DNA from: Desulfovibrionaceae bacterium CG1_02_65_16
GTDB taxonomy: Bacteria > Desulfobacterota > Desulfovibrionia > Desulfovibrionales > Desulfovibrionaceae
Direction of reading: 5' to 3'
NCBI GenBank assembly: GCA_001871085.1
Contig: MNUQ01000153.1
Location: forward strand, 1-38,561
Length of the DNA stretch: 38,561 nt
The translations under genes and the position numbers were made by a program. Of this stretch, positions 15,513 through 22,907 are shown one piece after another. The first letter of the stretch is position 1; the number at the start of each line of letters is the position of its first letter. The notes under the pieces were generated by a model, which did no database searches, had not been told where the DNA came from, and saw only the letters and a list, made by a program, of their open reading frames with translations.

Positions 15513-15616
15513 GTGTCTCCTCTCTTCCGGCTGGTTCGCCGACGGTGTGCTACGCGCCTGATATCCGAATTTCCGGCGGACTGCAAACCCGCTTTCGGTT
15601 GCCTCTGGCGCGGATA

Positions 15617-16609
15617 TTAGAAACGGACCAGGGCCGAGCCCCAGGTGAACCCGCCGCCGAAAGTGCCCAGCAGCACGAGATTGCCGGGCTTGATGAAGCC
15701 ATCGGCAACGGCCTCGGAAAGGGCCAGCGGCACGGAGGCGGCCGATGTGTTGCCGTATTTTTGCAGGTTGGTGAAGACCTTTTCCTCGGGCATGGAGAGC
15801 CGCTTGCCCACGGCCTCCACAATGCGCAGGTTGGCCTGGTGCGGGATGAACACGTCCACGTCGTCGCGGGTGAGGCCGTGGCGCGTCATAATGTCCTGGC
15901 ACACGCCGCTCATGGCGCGCACGGCGTGCTTATACACCTCGCGGCCGTTCATTTCCACAAAGAAGTCGTGGCGAATGGTCTCGCCCAGCTTGTAGGGCGT
16001 GCCGGAGCCGCCGCCCTTGACGGTGAGCAGGTCGCCCATGGCGCCGTCGGCCGCGACGAGGACGTCCTGTACGCGCCCGCCGGAAAGTCCGGGGGCGTCG
16101 GCCGTCATCACCACAGCGCCCGCGCCGTCGCCGAAGAGCACGCAGGTGCTGCGGTCGGTGTAGTCCACGCGGGAGGACACGATGTCGCCGCAGGCCACGA
16201 GGATCTTGGCCTCCGGGTGCAGAACGATGAGCGCCCGGGCGGTCTCCATGGCGTAGAGGAAGCCGGAGCACGCGGCGGAGAGGTCCATGGCCATGCGGCC
16301 GGCTATGCCCAACCTGTGGGAGAGCATGCACGCGGCGGAGGGGATGACCGAGTCTGCGGAGAATGTGGCCACCAGCACGTGGGTCAGCTCGCTTGCCGCC
16401 ATGCCCGCGTTCTCCAGCGCCTTTTGCGAGGCGCCGAGGCACAAATCCACGCAGGTTTCGCCCTTAAGCGCCACATGGCGCTCGCGGATGCCGGTGCGGG
16501 TGATGATCCATTCATTGTTGGTGTCCACCATGCGCTCGAAATCGGCGTTGGTGAGCCGGGTTTCCGGCACGCAGTGGCCCATTCCGCGGATGATGCAGGA
16601 TGTGTTCAT
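15617..16609 (-). CDS. fabH: 3-oxoacyl-[acyl-carrier-protein] synthase III
   Basis: 330 aa from the ATG at 16609 (MNTSCIIRGMGHCVPETRLTN). Starts fatty-acid synthesis by condensing acetyl-CoA with malonyl-ACP. The active-site triad is Cys114 (DLSAACSGFLYAME), His257 (FIPHQANLRIVE) and Asn287 (KYGNTSAASVPLAL). The glycine-rich end GTFGGGFTWGSALVRF is typical. The ribosome-binding site is weak (GAGCGAG region), but the family start fits. It follows plsX by 59 nt, the conserved plsX-fabH order. Confidence 0.96.
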   Translation of the reverse strand: MNTSCIIRGMGHCVPETRLTNADFERMVDTNNEWIITRTGIRERHVALKGETCVDLCLGASQKALENAGMAASELTHVLVATFSADSVIPSAACMLSHRLGIAGRMAMDLSAACSGFLYAMETARALIVLHPEAKILVACGDIVSSRVDYTDRSTCVLFGDGAGAVVMTADAPGLSGGRVQDVLVAADGAMGDLLTVKGGGSGTPYKLGETIRHDFFVEMNGREVYKHAVRAMSGVCQDIMTRHGLTRDDVDVFIPHQANLRIVEAVGKRLSMPEEKVFTNLQKYGNTSAASVPLALSEAVADGFIKPGNLVLLGTFGGGFTWGSALVRF

Positions 16610-16668
16610 TGGCTCGCTCGTCGGTGGGGGTGGGCCGGCATGGGCCGGCGGTTGGATGGCTGCCGGCC

Positions 16669-17730
16669 TTAAGCCGGCGCCGAGGTCTCTTCTTGGGCCT
16701 TGTGCCGGCAGAACTGTCCCAGCTCCTTGTGGGCGGTGAGCTCTTCGGCCAAGTGCTCGTGGGCTTTCTTGTCCACATAGGTGGCGGCCATGCGGATGGC
16801 GTTGGTGACGGCCTTGATGTTGCTTGCGCCGTGGCACACGATGAGGATGCTTTTGAGGCCCAAAAGCGGCGCGCCGCCATACTCCGCGTAGTCCAGCATG
16901 CGGGCGAAGTTCTTGAGCGATCCCATGGACAGGGCCGCGCCCATGCGCGAGAGCATGTGGCGTTTGAGCTCGCGCTTGAGCACCCGGCCGAAGGACCTGC
17001 CCAGCCCCTCGGAGAGCTTGAGGCAGATGTTGCCCACAAAGCCGTCGCACACGGCCACGTCAAGGTCGCCGGTGAAGACGTCGCGGCCTTCCACGTTGCC
17101 CACGAAGTTCAGCGAGGTCTGCTTGAGGAGGTCGAAGGCCTCCTTGACCACGGTGTTGCCCTTGCCTTCCTCCTCGCCAATGGAGAGCAGCCCGACGCGC
17201 GGACGCGCAATGCCAAGGACATCGCGGGCGAGCACGTCGGCCATGATGCCGAACTGGGCCAGGTGGAAGGGCTTGGAGTCCACGTTGGCGCCCACGTCAA
17301 TGAGCACCACGGGGCTTTTCTCCGTGGGCATGATGCTGGCCAGCGCCGGACGCTCCACGCCCTTGATGCGCCCCAGCACGAACATGCCGCAGGCGACGGA
17401 AGCGCCGGAGTTGCCCGCGCTGACCACGCCGTCGGCCAAGCCGTCCTTCACCAGCTGGCAGGCCACCAGGATGGAGGAGTCCTTCTTGCGGCGCATGGCG
17501 TCGCCGGGCTTCTCGTCCATGTCCACCACCTGGGAGGCGTGGTGGATGGTGACGGGCAGCGACCCCACGCCCTCATGCCGGGCCAGCTCCGCGCGCAACA
17601 CGGCCTCATCACCCACAAGGATGATGTTGACGCCCTCGCGGGCGACCTGCAGTGCTGCGGGGATGTTGACCTTGGGGCCGATGTCGCCCCCCATGGCGTC
17701 AACGGCGATGCGAGGCCTGTTCTCAGGCAT
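16669..17730 (-). CDS. plsX: Phosphate acyltransferase PlsX
   Basis: 353 aa. Converts acyl-ACP to acyl-phosphate, the acyl donor for the first step of phospholipid synthesis. The N-terminus RIAVDAMGGDIGPKVNIPAA is the PlsX signature. Other blocks are RRKKDSSILVACQLVKDGLADGVVSAGNSGA, VLIDVGANVDSKPFHLAQFG and NVEGRDVFTGDLDVAVCDGFVGN. The start overlaps the end of rpmF by 8 nt, so the two are translationally coupled. This is the widespread rpmF-plsX-fabH arrangement that ties ribosome output to membrane synthesis. Confidence 0.96.
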   Translation of the reverse strand: MPENRPRIAVDAMGGDIGPKVNIPAALQVAREGVNIILVGDEAVLRAELARHEGVGSLPVTIHHASQVVDMDEKPGDAMRRKKDSSILVACQLVKDGLADGVVSAGNSGASVACGMFVLGRIKGVERPALASIMPTEKSPVVLIDVGANVDSKPFHLAQFGIMADVLARDVLGIARPRVGLLSIGEEEGKGNTVVKEAFDLLKQTSLNFVGNVEGRDVFTGDLDVAVCDGFVGNICLKLSEGLGRSFGRVLKRELKRHMLSRMGAALSMGSLKNFARMLDYAEYGGAPLLGLKSILIVCHGASNIKAVTNAIRMAATYVDKKAHEHLAEELTAHKELGQFCRHKAQEETSAPA

Positions 17731-17905
17731 TCGTCGCGGGCGTCAGGGCCTGGCGGTCCTTGTAATTGCCGCAGGCGTCGCAGGCGCAGTGCGGCAGCAC
17801 GGGCTCGCCGCACTTGCACAGCACGACATTGGGGGTGGCGACGTGATCATGCGCGCGGCGCATGTTCTTGCGGGACTTGGAGGTCTTTTTCTTGGGTAAG
17901 GCCAT
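17723..17905 (-). CDS. rpmF: 50S ribosomal protein L32
   Basis: 60 aa from the ATG at 17905, which has AAGGAG about 8 nt upstream. The start MALPKKKTSKSRKNMRRAHD is the L32 signature. A zinc-knuckle follows with four usable cysteines (LCKCGEPVLPHCACDACGNY). The first pair is C-x-C rather than the usual C-x-x-C, and extra cysteines are present, so metal coordination may be slightly altered. The gene lies between yceD and plsX. Confidence 0.96.
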   Translation of the reverse strand: MALPKKKTSKSRKNMRRAHDHVATPNVVLCKCGEPVLPHCACDACGNYKDRQALTPATNA

Positions 17906-17967
17906 GATGGCTCTCCTTATTGTTCTGATGGACCCGGCCGAAAGGGGACGCCCCGGCCGCGTTCTTG

Positions 17968-18489
17968 TTAGTGTAACTTCAAGTTGCGCAGGACCGCAAG
18001 CCTTGGATCGCCCTTGTCCTCGGCGCAGGCGCACAGCTCGCGGTTGCGGTTCACGCCGCAGTTGGGGCACAGACCCTTGCAGTCGGCGGAGCAGATTGGG
18101 TTTTCGGGCATGGCCAGCAGGAACTGCTCCCACAGGTAGCCGGCGGCGTCGAGCTCCGGCGCGCCCTTGACCACGCGCAGATGGCTCTGCTCCTCCAGTT
18201 CGTCCTGGCTGTGTCCGGTCTCCTCAAAACTGTCGAACCGGCCCGAGAGCGGCAGCTCGAATTTCTCCACGCAGCGCACGCACGGCATCACGATGGAGCC
18301 GGAGAAGCCTCCGCTCACCAGAAAGCCGCCTTCCTGCGGGGTTATGCGCATGGTGGCGGAAAAGGCCTGGCCGATTTTGCCGGCCACGTCGAACTCCCGC
18401 ATCGGGCCGGCCCATAAGGACTGGTCCGTGAAGGTGTGGTCCTGGCCCTCGGCCGGAATGTCTTTAAGTGGGATCCAAAGTTCGATCAT
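17968..18489 (-). CDS. yceD: DUF177/YceD family protein
   Basis: 173 aa. Family linked to 23S rRNA accumulation and always found next to rpmF; its exact activity is not settled. A pair CVRC (MPCVRCVEKFELPLSGRF) and a C-terminal metal-binding cluster (CSADCKGLCPNCGVNRN, then CAC) match the family. The first gene of the long minus-strand run, 62 nt before rpmF. The promoter at 18510-18537 would put the transcription start only about 15 nt before the ATG. GAGG precedes the ATG by a short 5 nt. Confidence 0.9.
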   Translation of the reverse strand: MIELWIPLKDIPAEGQDHTFTDQSLWAGPMREFDVAGKIGQAFSATMRITPQEGGFLVSGGFSGSIVMPCVRCVEKFELPLSGRFDSFEETGHSQDELEEQSHLRVVKGAPELDAAGYLWEQFLLAMPENPICSADCKGLCPNCGVNRNRELCACAEDKGDPRLAVLRNLKLH

Positions 18490-18509
18490 GCTGCCTCGCA
18501 GGCCGCATG

Positions 18510-18537
18510 TCTATACGGGTGGCAGTTTGTCTGTCAA
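18510..18537 (-). promoter_or_regulatory. Sigma-70 promoter of the yceD-rpmF-plsX-fab run
   Basis: On the minus strand a perfect -35 TTGACA (complement of 18532-18537), a 16-nt spacer and a -10 TATAGA (complement of 18510-18515, 4/6). It lies immediately ahead of yceD and is the strongest-looking housekeeping promoter in the window. It likely drives the ribosomal-protein and lipid genes together. Confidence 0.75.
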
Positions 18538-18548
18538 GAAAAAAGCAC

Positions 18549-18577
18549 TTGCCTTTTCCCAGGCGTGGAGCTACAAG
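18549..18577 (+). promoter_or_regulatory. Possible promoter of rpmB
   Basis: TTGCCT (18549-18554), a 17-nt spacer and TACAAG (18572-18577), each 4/6 matches. It is divergent from the yceD promoter and about 85 nt before the rpmB ATG. Confidence 0.45.
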
Positions 18578-18667
18578 TCCACTTCCTTGACGCCGGGAAC
18601 CCGGCATCGAGAAGCAGCGCGGCCCGAGGCCGCTTCCACATAAAGCGAATGTTTCAGGAGGTTTCCC

Positions 18668-18883
18668 ATGTCCAAGACGTGCGATATCTGCGGCAAACAC
18701 CCCGGCTCCGGCAACAACGTGAGCCACGCCAATAACCGCACCCGGCGCCGTTTTCTGCCCAATTTGCAGCGCGTCAAGACCGTTCTGCCCTCTGGCGAGG
18801 TGCGCTACATCCACGCCTGCACCCGCTGCATCCGCAGCGGCTCCGTGGTGAAGCCCGCCGTCCGTCCGGTGGTTGCGGCCTAG
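18668..18883 (+). CDS. rpmB: 50S ribosomal protein L28
   Basis: 71 aa. The L28 signature is clear: [30 protein letters not shown]. It carries the zinc-type pairs C-x-x-C at the start (CDIC) and near the end (CTRC). AGGAGG lies 7 nt before the ATG. It is a single gene with its own terminator at 18918-18946, transcribed away from yceD. Confidence 0.96.
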   Translation: MSKTCDICGKHPGSGNNVSHANNRTRRRFLPNLQRVKTVLPSGEVRYIHACTRCIRSGSVVKPAVRPVVAA

Positions 18884-18917
18884 CGCCAGCACCGATTTTT
18901 TGCGCCTTTTCCGCACC

Positions 18918-18946
18918 AAAAGGCCCCGTTTCGGCGGGGCCTTTTT
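18918..18946 (+). terminator. Intrinsic terminator of rpmB
   Basis: AAAAGGCCCCG (18918-18928) pairs with CGGGGCCTTTT (from 18935) and ends in five T (18942-18946). It starts 35 nt after the rpmB stop codon. Confidence 0.9.
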
Positions 18947-19099
18947 GCGTTTCCGCGCCGTCTCTGTCCGTTTTGTCCAGCCTCTTCGGTTTTTCTGAAG
19001 ACCGCGTTCAGCTTTCCCCATTGGACCTTTCGCCGGGCTTTTGTTATTGTCGCCCTCCAGCGGCCGCATTGCCGGTCCGACCAGGCAAGGGGGGAGCGC

Positions 19100-20233
19100 A
19101 TGTCACGGGAATACTTTGCGGAAGCGGCCAGGAATTGGGACGCCATGCGTCAGGGCTTTTTTTCGTCCGCCGTCCGGGACAAGGCGCTGGCGCTCGCCGG
19201 CATCGAACCGGGCTCGCCGGAAAACGCCAGACTCACCGCCGCCGACCTCGGCGCCGGCGCCGGCTTTGTCACCGAGGCGCTGCTGGCGGCCGGGGTGAAG
19301 GTTTTCGCCGTGGACGCCTCGCCGGAGATGCTGGAGCATTTGCGCGGGAAGCTCGGCGGCGGCCTTGAGGCCGCAGGGCGTCTCACCACGCTTGTGGGCG
19401 AGGCGGAGCGTCTGCCCCTGCCGGACGGTTCCGTGGATTTTGCGTTCGCCAACATGCTGCTGCACCATGTTCAGGCCCCCGGCGCGGCCATCGCCGAGAT
19501 GGCGCGGGTGCTCAGACCCGGCGGCCGGCTTGTGCTGACCGATCTGGACAGCCACGCCCACGCCTTCCTGCTCTCCGAACATCACGACCGCTGGCCCGGC
19601 TTCGCCCGCGCCGACGTGCGCGCCTGGCTGACTGCGGCCGGCCTGCGCGACATCTCCGTGGACTGCTGCGGCGAGGACTGTTGCGCGGATTCCAGTTGCG
19701 GCGCGGACCACGCGCGCGTGTCCATCTTTGCCGCCAGCGCAAGCCGCCCGGTGCTGGGGCTGCGTCTGGCCGAGGTCGATCCCGAGGCCGTGGCCGGCTA
19801 CGCGCGCGGGTATTGGGAGAATTCCAGGCCGCTGCTCTGCGCGGAATCCGTGCTGGCCGCCGTGGCGCGGGGGCTGGGCGTGCGCTCGCCGCTCATTCCG
19901 CGCATGGCCACGGGCTTTTGCAGCGGGCTTTCGCGTACGTGCGGGCCGTGCGGAGCCTTTTCCGCCGGGGTCATGGCCCTTGGGCTGGCCCTTGGACGGG
20001 ACAGCGGCCGCGATGATCTCAACGAGACCTTCGGCCCGGTGCAGGAATTCCGTGAATATTTTTTGGAGCGCTTCGGCTCGCTGGAGTGCCGGGCTATTGC
20101 CGGTTATGACCTGGGCGATGTTCAGGGACTGGCCGCCTACCGCGAAAACTGTGTCAAAACGCGCATCTGCGCGCCCATGCTGGAGCAGGCCGCGGCGCAG
20201 GTCATCCGCATTTTGAAGGAGTCGAGACCGTGA
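19100..20233 (+). CDS. SAM-dependent methyltransferase fused to a C_GCAxxG_C_C domain
   Basis: 377 aa. Residues 1-212 form a class I (type 11) methyltransferase: ADLGAGAGFVTEALL (48-62, SAM motif I), FAVDASPEML, LPLPDGSVDFAFANMLLHHV and MARVLRPGGRLVLTDLD. A Cys cluster follows at 189-200 (CC-x3-CC-x4-C) in the last methyltransferase strand. Residues about 215-375 form a C_GCAxxG_C_C domain with Cys247, Cys274, Cys281/Cys284 in the signature CGPCGAFSAG, and Cys330, Cys351 and Cys357. This domain family is presumed to bind metal or be redox-active. A GGGGGAG site precedes the ATG. LysE follows with a 4-nt overlap (GTGA). The substrate is unknown; the clustered thiols suggest a metalloid or thiol compound, which is inference only. 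Confidence 0.85.
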   Translation: MSREYFAEAARNWDAMRQGFFSSAVRDKALALAGIEPGSPENARLTAADLGAGAGFVTEALLAAGVKVFAVDASPEMLEHLRGKLGGGLEAAGRLTTLVGEAERLPLPDGSVDFAFANMLLHHVQAPGAAIAEMARVLRPGGRLVLTDLDSHAHAFLLSEHHDRWPGFARADVRAWLTAAGLRDISVDCCGEDCCADSSCGADHARVSIFAASASRPVLGLRLAEVDPEAVAGYARGYWENSRPLLCAESVLAAVARGLGVRSPLIPRMATGFCSGLSRTCGPCGAFSAGVMALGLALGRDSGRDDLNETFGPVQEFREYFLERFGSLECRAIAGYDLGDVQGLAAYRENCVKTRICAPMLEQAAAQVIRILKESRP

Positions 20234-20868
20234 CGGACATTCAGAATTTCCCCGCTTTTCTGCTGGCCACGCTGGCGCTGTGCGCCATGCCCGGACCGGA
20301 TTTCGTCTACATCCTGGGCCGGTCCATGGCCCAGGGCCGGCGTGCCGGCGTGGTCAGCGCGCTGGGCGTCAGCGCGGGCGCCACCGGGCACATGCTGGCG
20401 GCGGCTCTTGGGCTTTCGGCGTTTTTGGCCGCGTCGGCCGGGGCCTTCCTGGTGCTCAAATATGTGGGCGCGGCCTATCTCATCTACCTGGGCGTGCAGA
20501 GCTTCCGCACTGCCGGCGGCAGGCCGGAGGCCGTCGCGCAGCGGCCGTCCCCGGCTCCCCGGCGCGACCGCCAGCTCTTTTTGCAAGGCGTGTTGACGGA
20601 TTTGCTCAACCCCAAGGTCGCGCTGTTTTTTCTGGCCTTTTTGCCCCAGTTCATTGCGCCGCACGCCGCGAACAAGGTGGGCGCGTTTCTGCTGCTGGGG
20701 GGCATCGAGCTCGCCATCGGCCTTGCCTGGGATGTGCTGCTGGCCCTGTGCGCCGCGCGCATCGCCCGGCGGCTGTGGAGCGGCGCGCGGTTCCAGCGTT
20801 TGGCCAGCCGCGCCCTGGGCGGCGTGCTGCTGGGCCTGGGCGTGGCCCTGGCCTGCGAGGATCGCTAA
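20230..20868 (+). CDS. LysE/RhtB-family amino-acid exporter
   Basis: 212 aa, starting at a GTG that overlaps the methyltransferase stop by 4 nt and has AAGGAG 8 nt upstream. About six membrane segments are visible. The family signature near the N-terminus is MPGPDFVYILGRSMAQGRRAG, followed by SALGVSAGATGHMLAAALGLS, YVGAAYLIYLGVQSFR and the cytoplasmic loop, then FLQGVLTDLLNPKVALFFLAFLPQF. Inner-membrane efflux of amino acids or related small molecules. The tight coupling to the upstream methyltransferase suggests it may export that enzyme's product, or this may be simple operon packing. Confidence 0.9.
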   Translation: MTDIQNFPAFLLATLALCAMPGPDFVYILGRSMAQGRRAGVVSALGVSAGATGHMLAAALGLSAFLAASAGAFLVLKYVGAAYLIYLGVQSFRTAGGRPEAVAQRPSPAPRRDRQLFLQGVLTDLLNPKVALFFLAFLPQFIAPHAANKVGAFLLLGGIELAIGLAWDVLLALCAARIARRLWSGARFQRLASRALGGVLLGLGVALACEDR

Positions 20869-20874
20869 TCCGCA

Positions 20875-22836
20875 ATGGCCGGACCGAACGGATTTGAAGG
20901 GCCAAGCGGCCGGGAGCATCCGGCGGGACGGGAAGAAGGCCGCGCGGTTTTTTTCGACGCCCCGGCTTGTGAGGCCGGTGGCCTGCCCGTCGCCGCAACG
21001 TCTCCTGGGGAGTTCGGCGGTTTTGACGTTCGGGAGGGCTCGGGCTGGGGGCGGCGCTTGGCCTTCGGTGCGCCGTATGCGCTGCGCCGGGCTTGCGCCC
21101 TGGCCGACGTGCCAGACGTTGTGGACTGGGCCGAGGCGGAATCCCGCGCGGGACGCTGGGCCGTGCTTGTGCTGGCCTTCGAGGCCGCGCCGGCCTTCGA
21201 CCCCGCCCTGACCGTCCACGCCCCGCGTGTTGGGCTGCCGCTGGCCTGGGCCGCCAGCCATGCCGCCCCATTGCCGGACACCGCGTCCGGTTCCGCTTTT
21301 TCCGATATTCCCCCGTACGCAGGCGTCGGCCCCTGGCGCGCCCTTGTTCCGCCCAGCAGCTATGCGGCGCGTTTCGCACAGCTGCAGGCCGGAATTTTGG
21401 ACGGCGAAACCTATCAGGCCAATTACACCGTGCCCTTTGAGCGCGCCTGGCCCGGTGGAGACGACGGACGGGCGTGGTTTGCGCGGCTGGCGGCGGCGCA
21501 GTCTGCGGGTTTCTGCGTCTGGCTGGACATGGGGCGGCACCGCGTGCTTTCGCTTTCGCCGGAGCTGTTCTTCCGCCTCGACGCGGAGCAGGGGACAAAG
21601 GGACGGGAGGGCGCGCGCGGTTTGCTCGCACGGCCCATGAAGGGCACCGCTCCAAGAGGCGCGGACGCACTCCAGGGCGGCCCCCTGGATGCCGCCCTGC
21701 GCCAGGGGCTGGCCCGTTGTCCCAAGAATCGGGCCGAGAATGTCATGATCGTGGACCTGCTGCGCAGCGACCTGGGGCGCGTGGCCAGAACCGGCAGCGT
21801 GCGTGTGCCGCGTCTGTTCCGCGTGGAGGCCTATCCCACCCTGTTTCAGATGACCTCCGACGTGCGCGCACAGCTCGCCCCGGGACTTGTCCTGCGCGAT
21901 GTCCTTGCGGCGCTGTTCCCCTGCGGGTCCGTCACCGGCGCGCCAAAGGTGCGCACCATGCAGATTCTCCGCGAGTTGGAGCCGCACCCGCGCGGGGTCT
22001 ACTGCGGGGCCATAGGCCTGCTGGAGCCGGGCCGGGAAGGCCAGGCGGGCGCGGCCACCTTCAGCGTGCCCATCCGCACCGTGGAAATCGACGCCGTGCG
22101 CGGGCAGGCGCGTTTTGGCGTGGGCGGCGGCATCACCCACTATTCCGATGCGCGCGGCGAGTATTCGGAGTGCCTGACCAAGATGCGCTTCCTCCTCTCT
22201 CGGCAGGAGGACTGCGCGCTTCTTGAGTCGCTGCTGTTGCTGGATGGCCGGTACCCGCTGCTGGCCGGGCACAGGGAGCGCCTGACGCGCTCGGCGGAAG
22301 CGCTCGGCTTCGCGCTCGACATGGCGGCGGCGTTGCGGGTGCTGGAGGACCTTGCCCGGAATCACCCGCGCGGCCGTTTCAAGGCCCGGCTGCTGCTGGA
22401 GCGCTCGGGCTTGGTGCGCGCCGAGGCCTCGCCCATTTCCCGAGGCGGCATGGCTGGCGCATGGAGGGCTGCGCTGCGTGTGGGATTCGCGTCCATGCGC
22501 GTGGATCCTGACGACGGCTGGCTGGCGCACAAAACCACGCGGCGAGCGTTGTACGAGCAGGCCCTGGCCGCCTGTCCCGGTTGCGATGACGCGCTGCTGG
22601 TGAACACGCGCGGCGAGGTGACGGAGTCCACGCGGGCGAATCTCGTGCTGCTGCTGGATGGGCGGCTGGCGACGCCGCCGCTTGCAAGCGGACTGCTGCC
22701 GGGGGTGTTCCGCGCCGGGCTGCTGCGTCGCGGCATTGTGCGGGAGCGCGTGCTTTTTCCCGGCGATGTGGCGCGCGCCGGGCGCGTGTGGCTGATCAAC
22801 GCCGTGCGCTGGTGGATGCCCTGCCTGATGGTCTGA
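20875..22836 (+). CDS. pabB: Fused aminodeoxychorismate synthase component I / 4-amino-4-deoxychorismate lyase
   Basis: 653 aa fusion making p-aminobenzoate for folate. The PabB half (to about 445) shows GETYQANYTVPFE, LSPELFFR, PMKGTAPRG with Lys256, RAENVMIVDLLRSDLGRV, GSVTGAPKVRTMQIL and GVGGGITHYSDARGEYSEC. The Lys in P-x-K-G-T marks aminodeoxychorismate rather than anthranilate synthase. The PabC half (about 446-653) is a class IV PLP aminotransferase fold with Lys553 (WLAHKTTRRALYEQA) and LLVNTRGEVTESTRANLV. The amidotransferase partner PabA is not in the window. The start is uncertain: the ATG at 20875, 6 nt after the lysE stop, has only a distant GAGG, and the first 60 residues are low in family similarity. 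Confidence 0.9.
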   Translation: MAGPNGFEGPSGREHPAGREEGRAVFFDAPACEAGGLPVAATSPGEFGGFDVREGSGWGRRLAFGAPYALRRACALADVPDVVDWAEAESRAGRWAVLVLAFEAAPAFDPALTVHAPRVGLPLAWAASHAAPLPDTASGSAFSDIPPYAGVGPWRALVPPSSYAARFAQLQAGILDGETYQANYTVPFERAWPGGDDGRAWFARLAAAQSAGFCVWLDMGRHRVLSLSPELFFRLDAEQGTKGREGARGLLARPMKGTAPRGADALQGGPLDAALRQGLARCPKNRAENVMIVDLLRSDLGRVARTGSVRVPRLFRVEAYPTLFQMTSDVRAQLAPGLVLRDVLAALFPCGSVTGAPKVRTMQILRELEPHPRGVYCGAIGLLEPGREGQAGAATFSVPIRTVEIDAVRGQARFGVGGGITHYSDARGEYSECLTKMRFLLSRQEDCALLESLLLLDGRYPLLAGHRERLTRSAEALGFALDMAAALRVLEDLARNHPRGRFKARLLLERSGLVRAEASPISRGGMAGAWRAALRVGFASMRVDPDDGWLAHKTTRRALYEQALAACPGCDDALLVNTRGEVTESTRANLVLLLDGRLATPPLASGLLPGVFRAGLLRRGIVRERVLFPGDVARAGRVWLINAVRWWMPCLMV

Positions 22837-22875
22837 CGGCTGCCCCGGCTTCGGATGCAGCGCCGCAACGCGTGT

Positions 22876-22907
22876 TAGCCGGGCAGCTGGAAGCCCGCGC
22901 CCGGCTA
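22876..22907. terminator. Hairpin between convergent pabB and GGDEF genes
   Basis: TAGCCGGGC (22876-22884) and GCCCGGCTA (22899-22907) form a perfect 9-bp stem covering the GGDEF stop codon. There is no T-run on either side. It may act as a weak bidirectional terminator. Confidence 0.45.

Noticed and set aside
15561-15616. ATATCCG ... CGGATAT inverted repeat between fabH and fabG
   Set aside because: The arms are 42 nt apart, one overlaps the region beside the fabH stop, and nothing else supports a regulatory role.
20137-22530. A 797-codon open frame on the minus strand
   Set aside because: It is antisense to lysE and the pabB-pabC fusion; the translation is repetitive Gln/Arg/Gly-rich.
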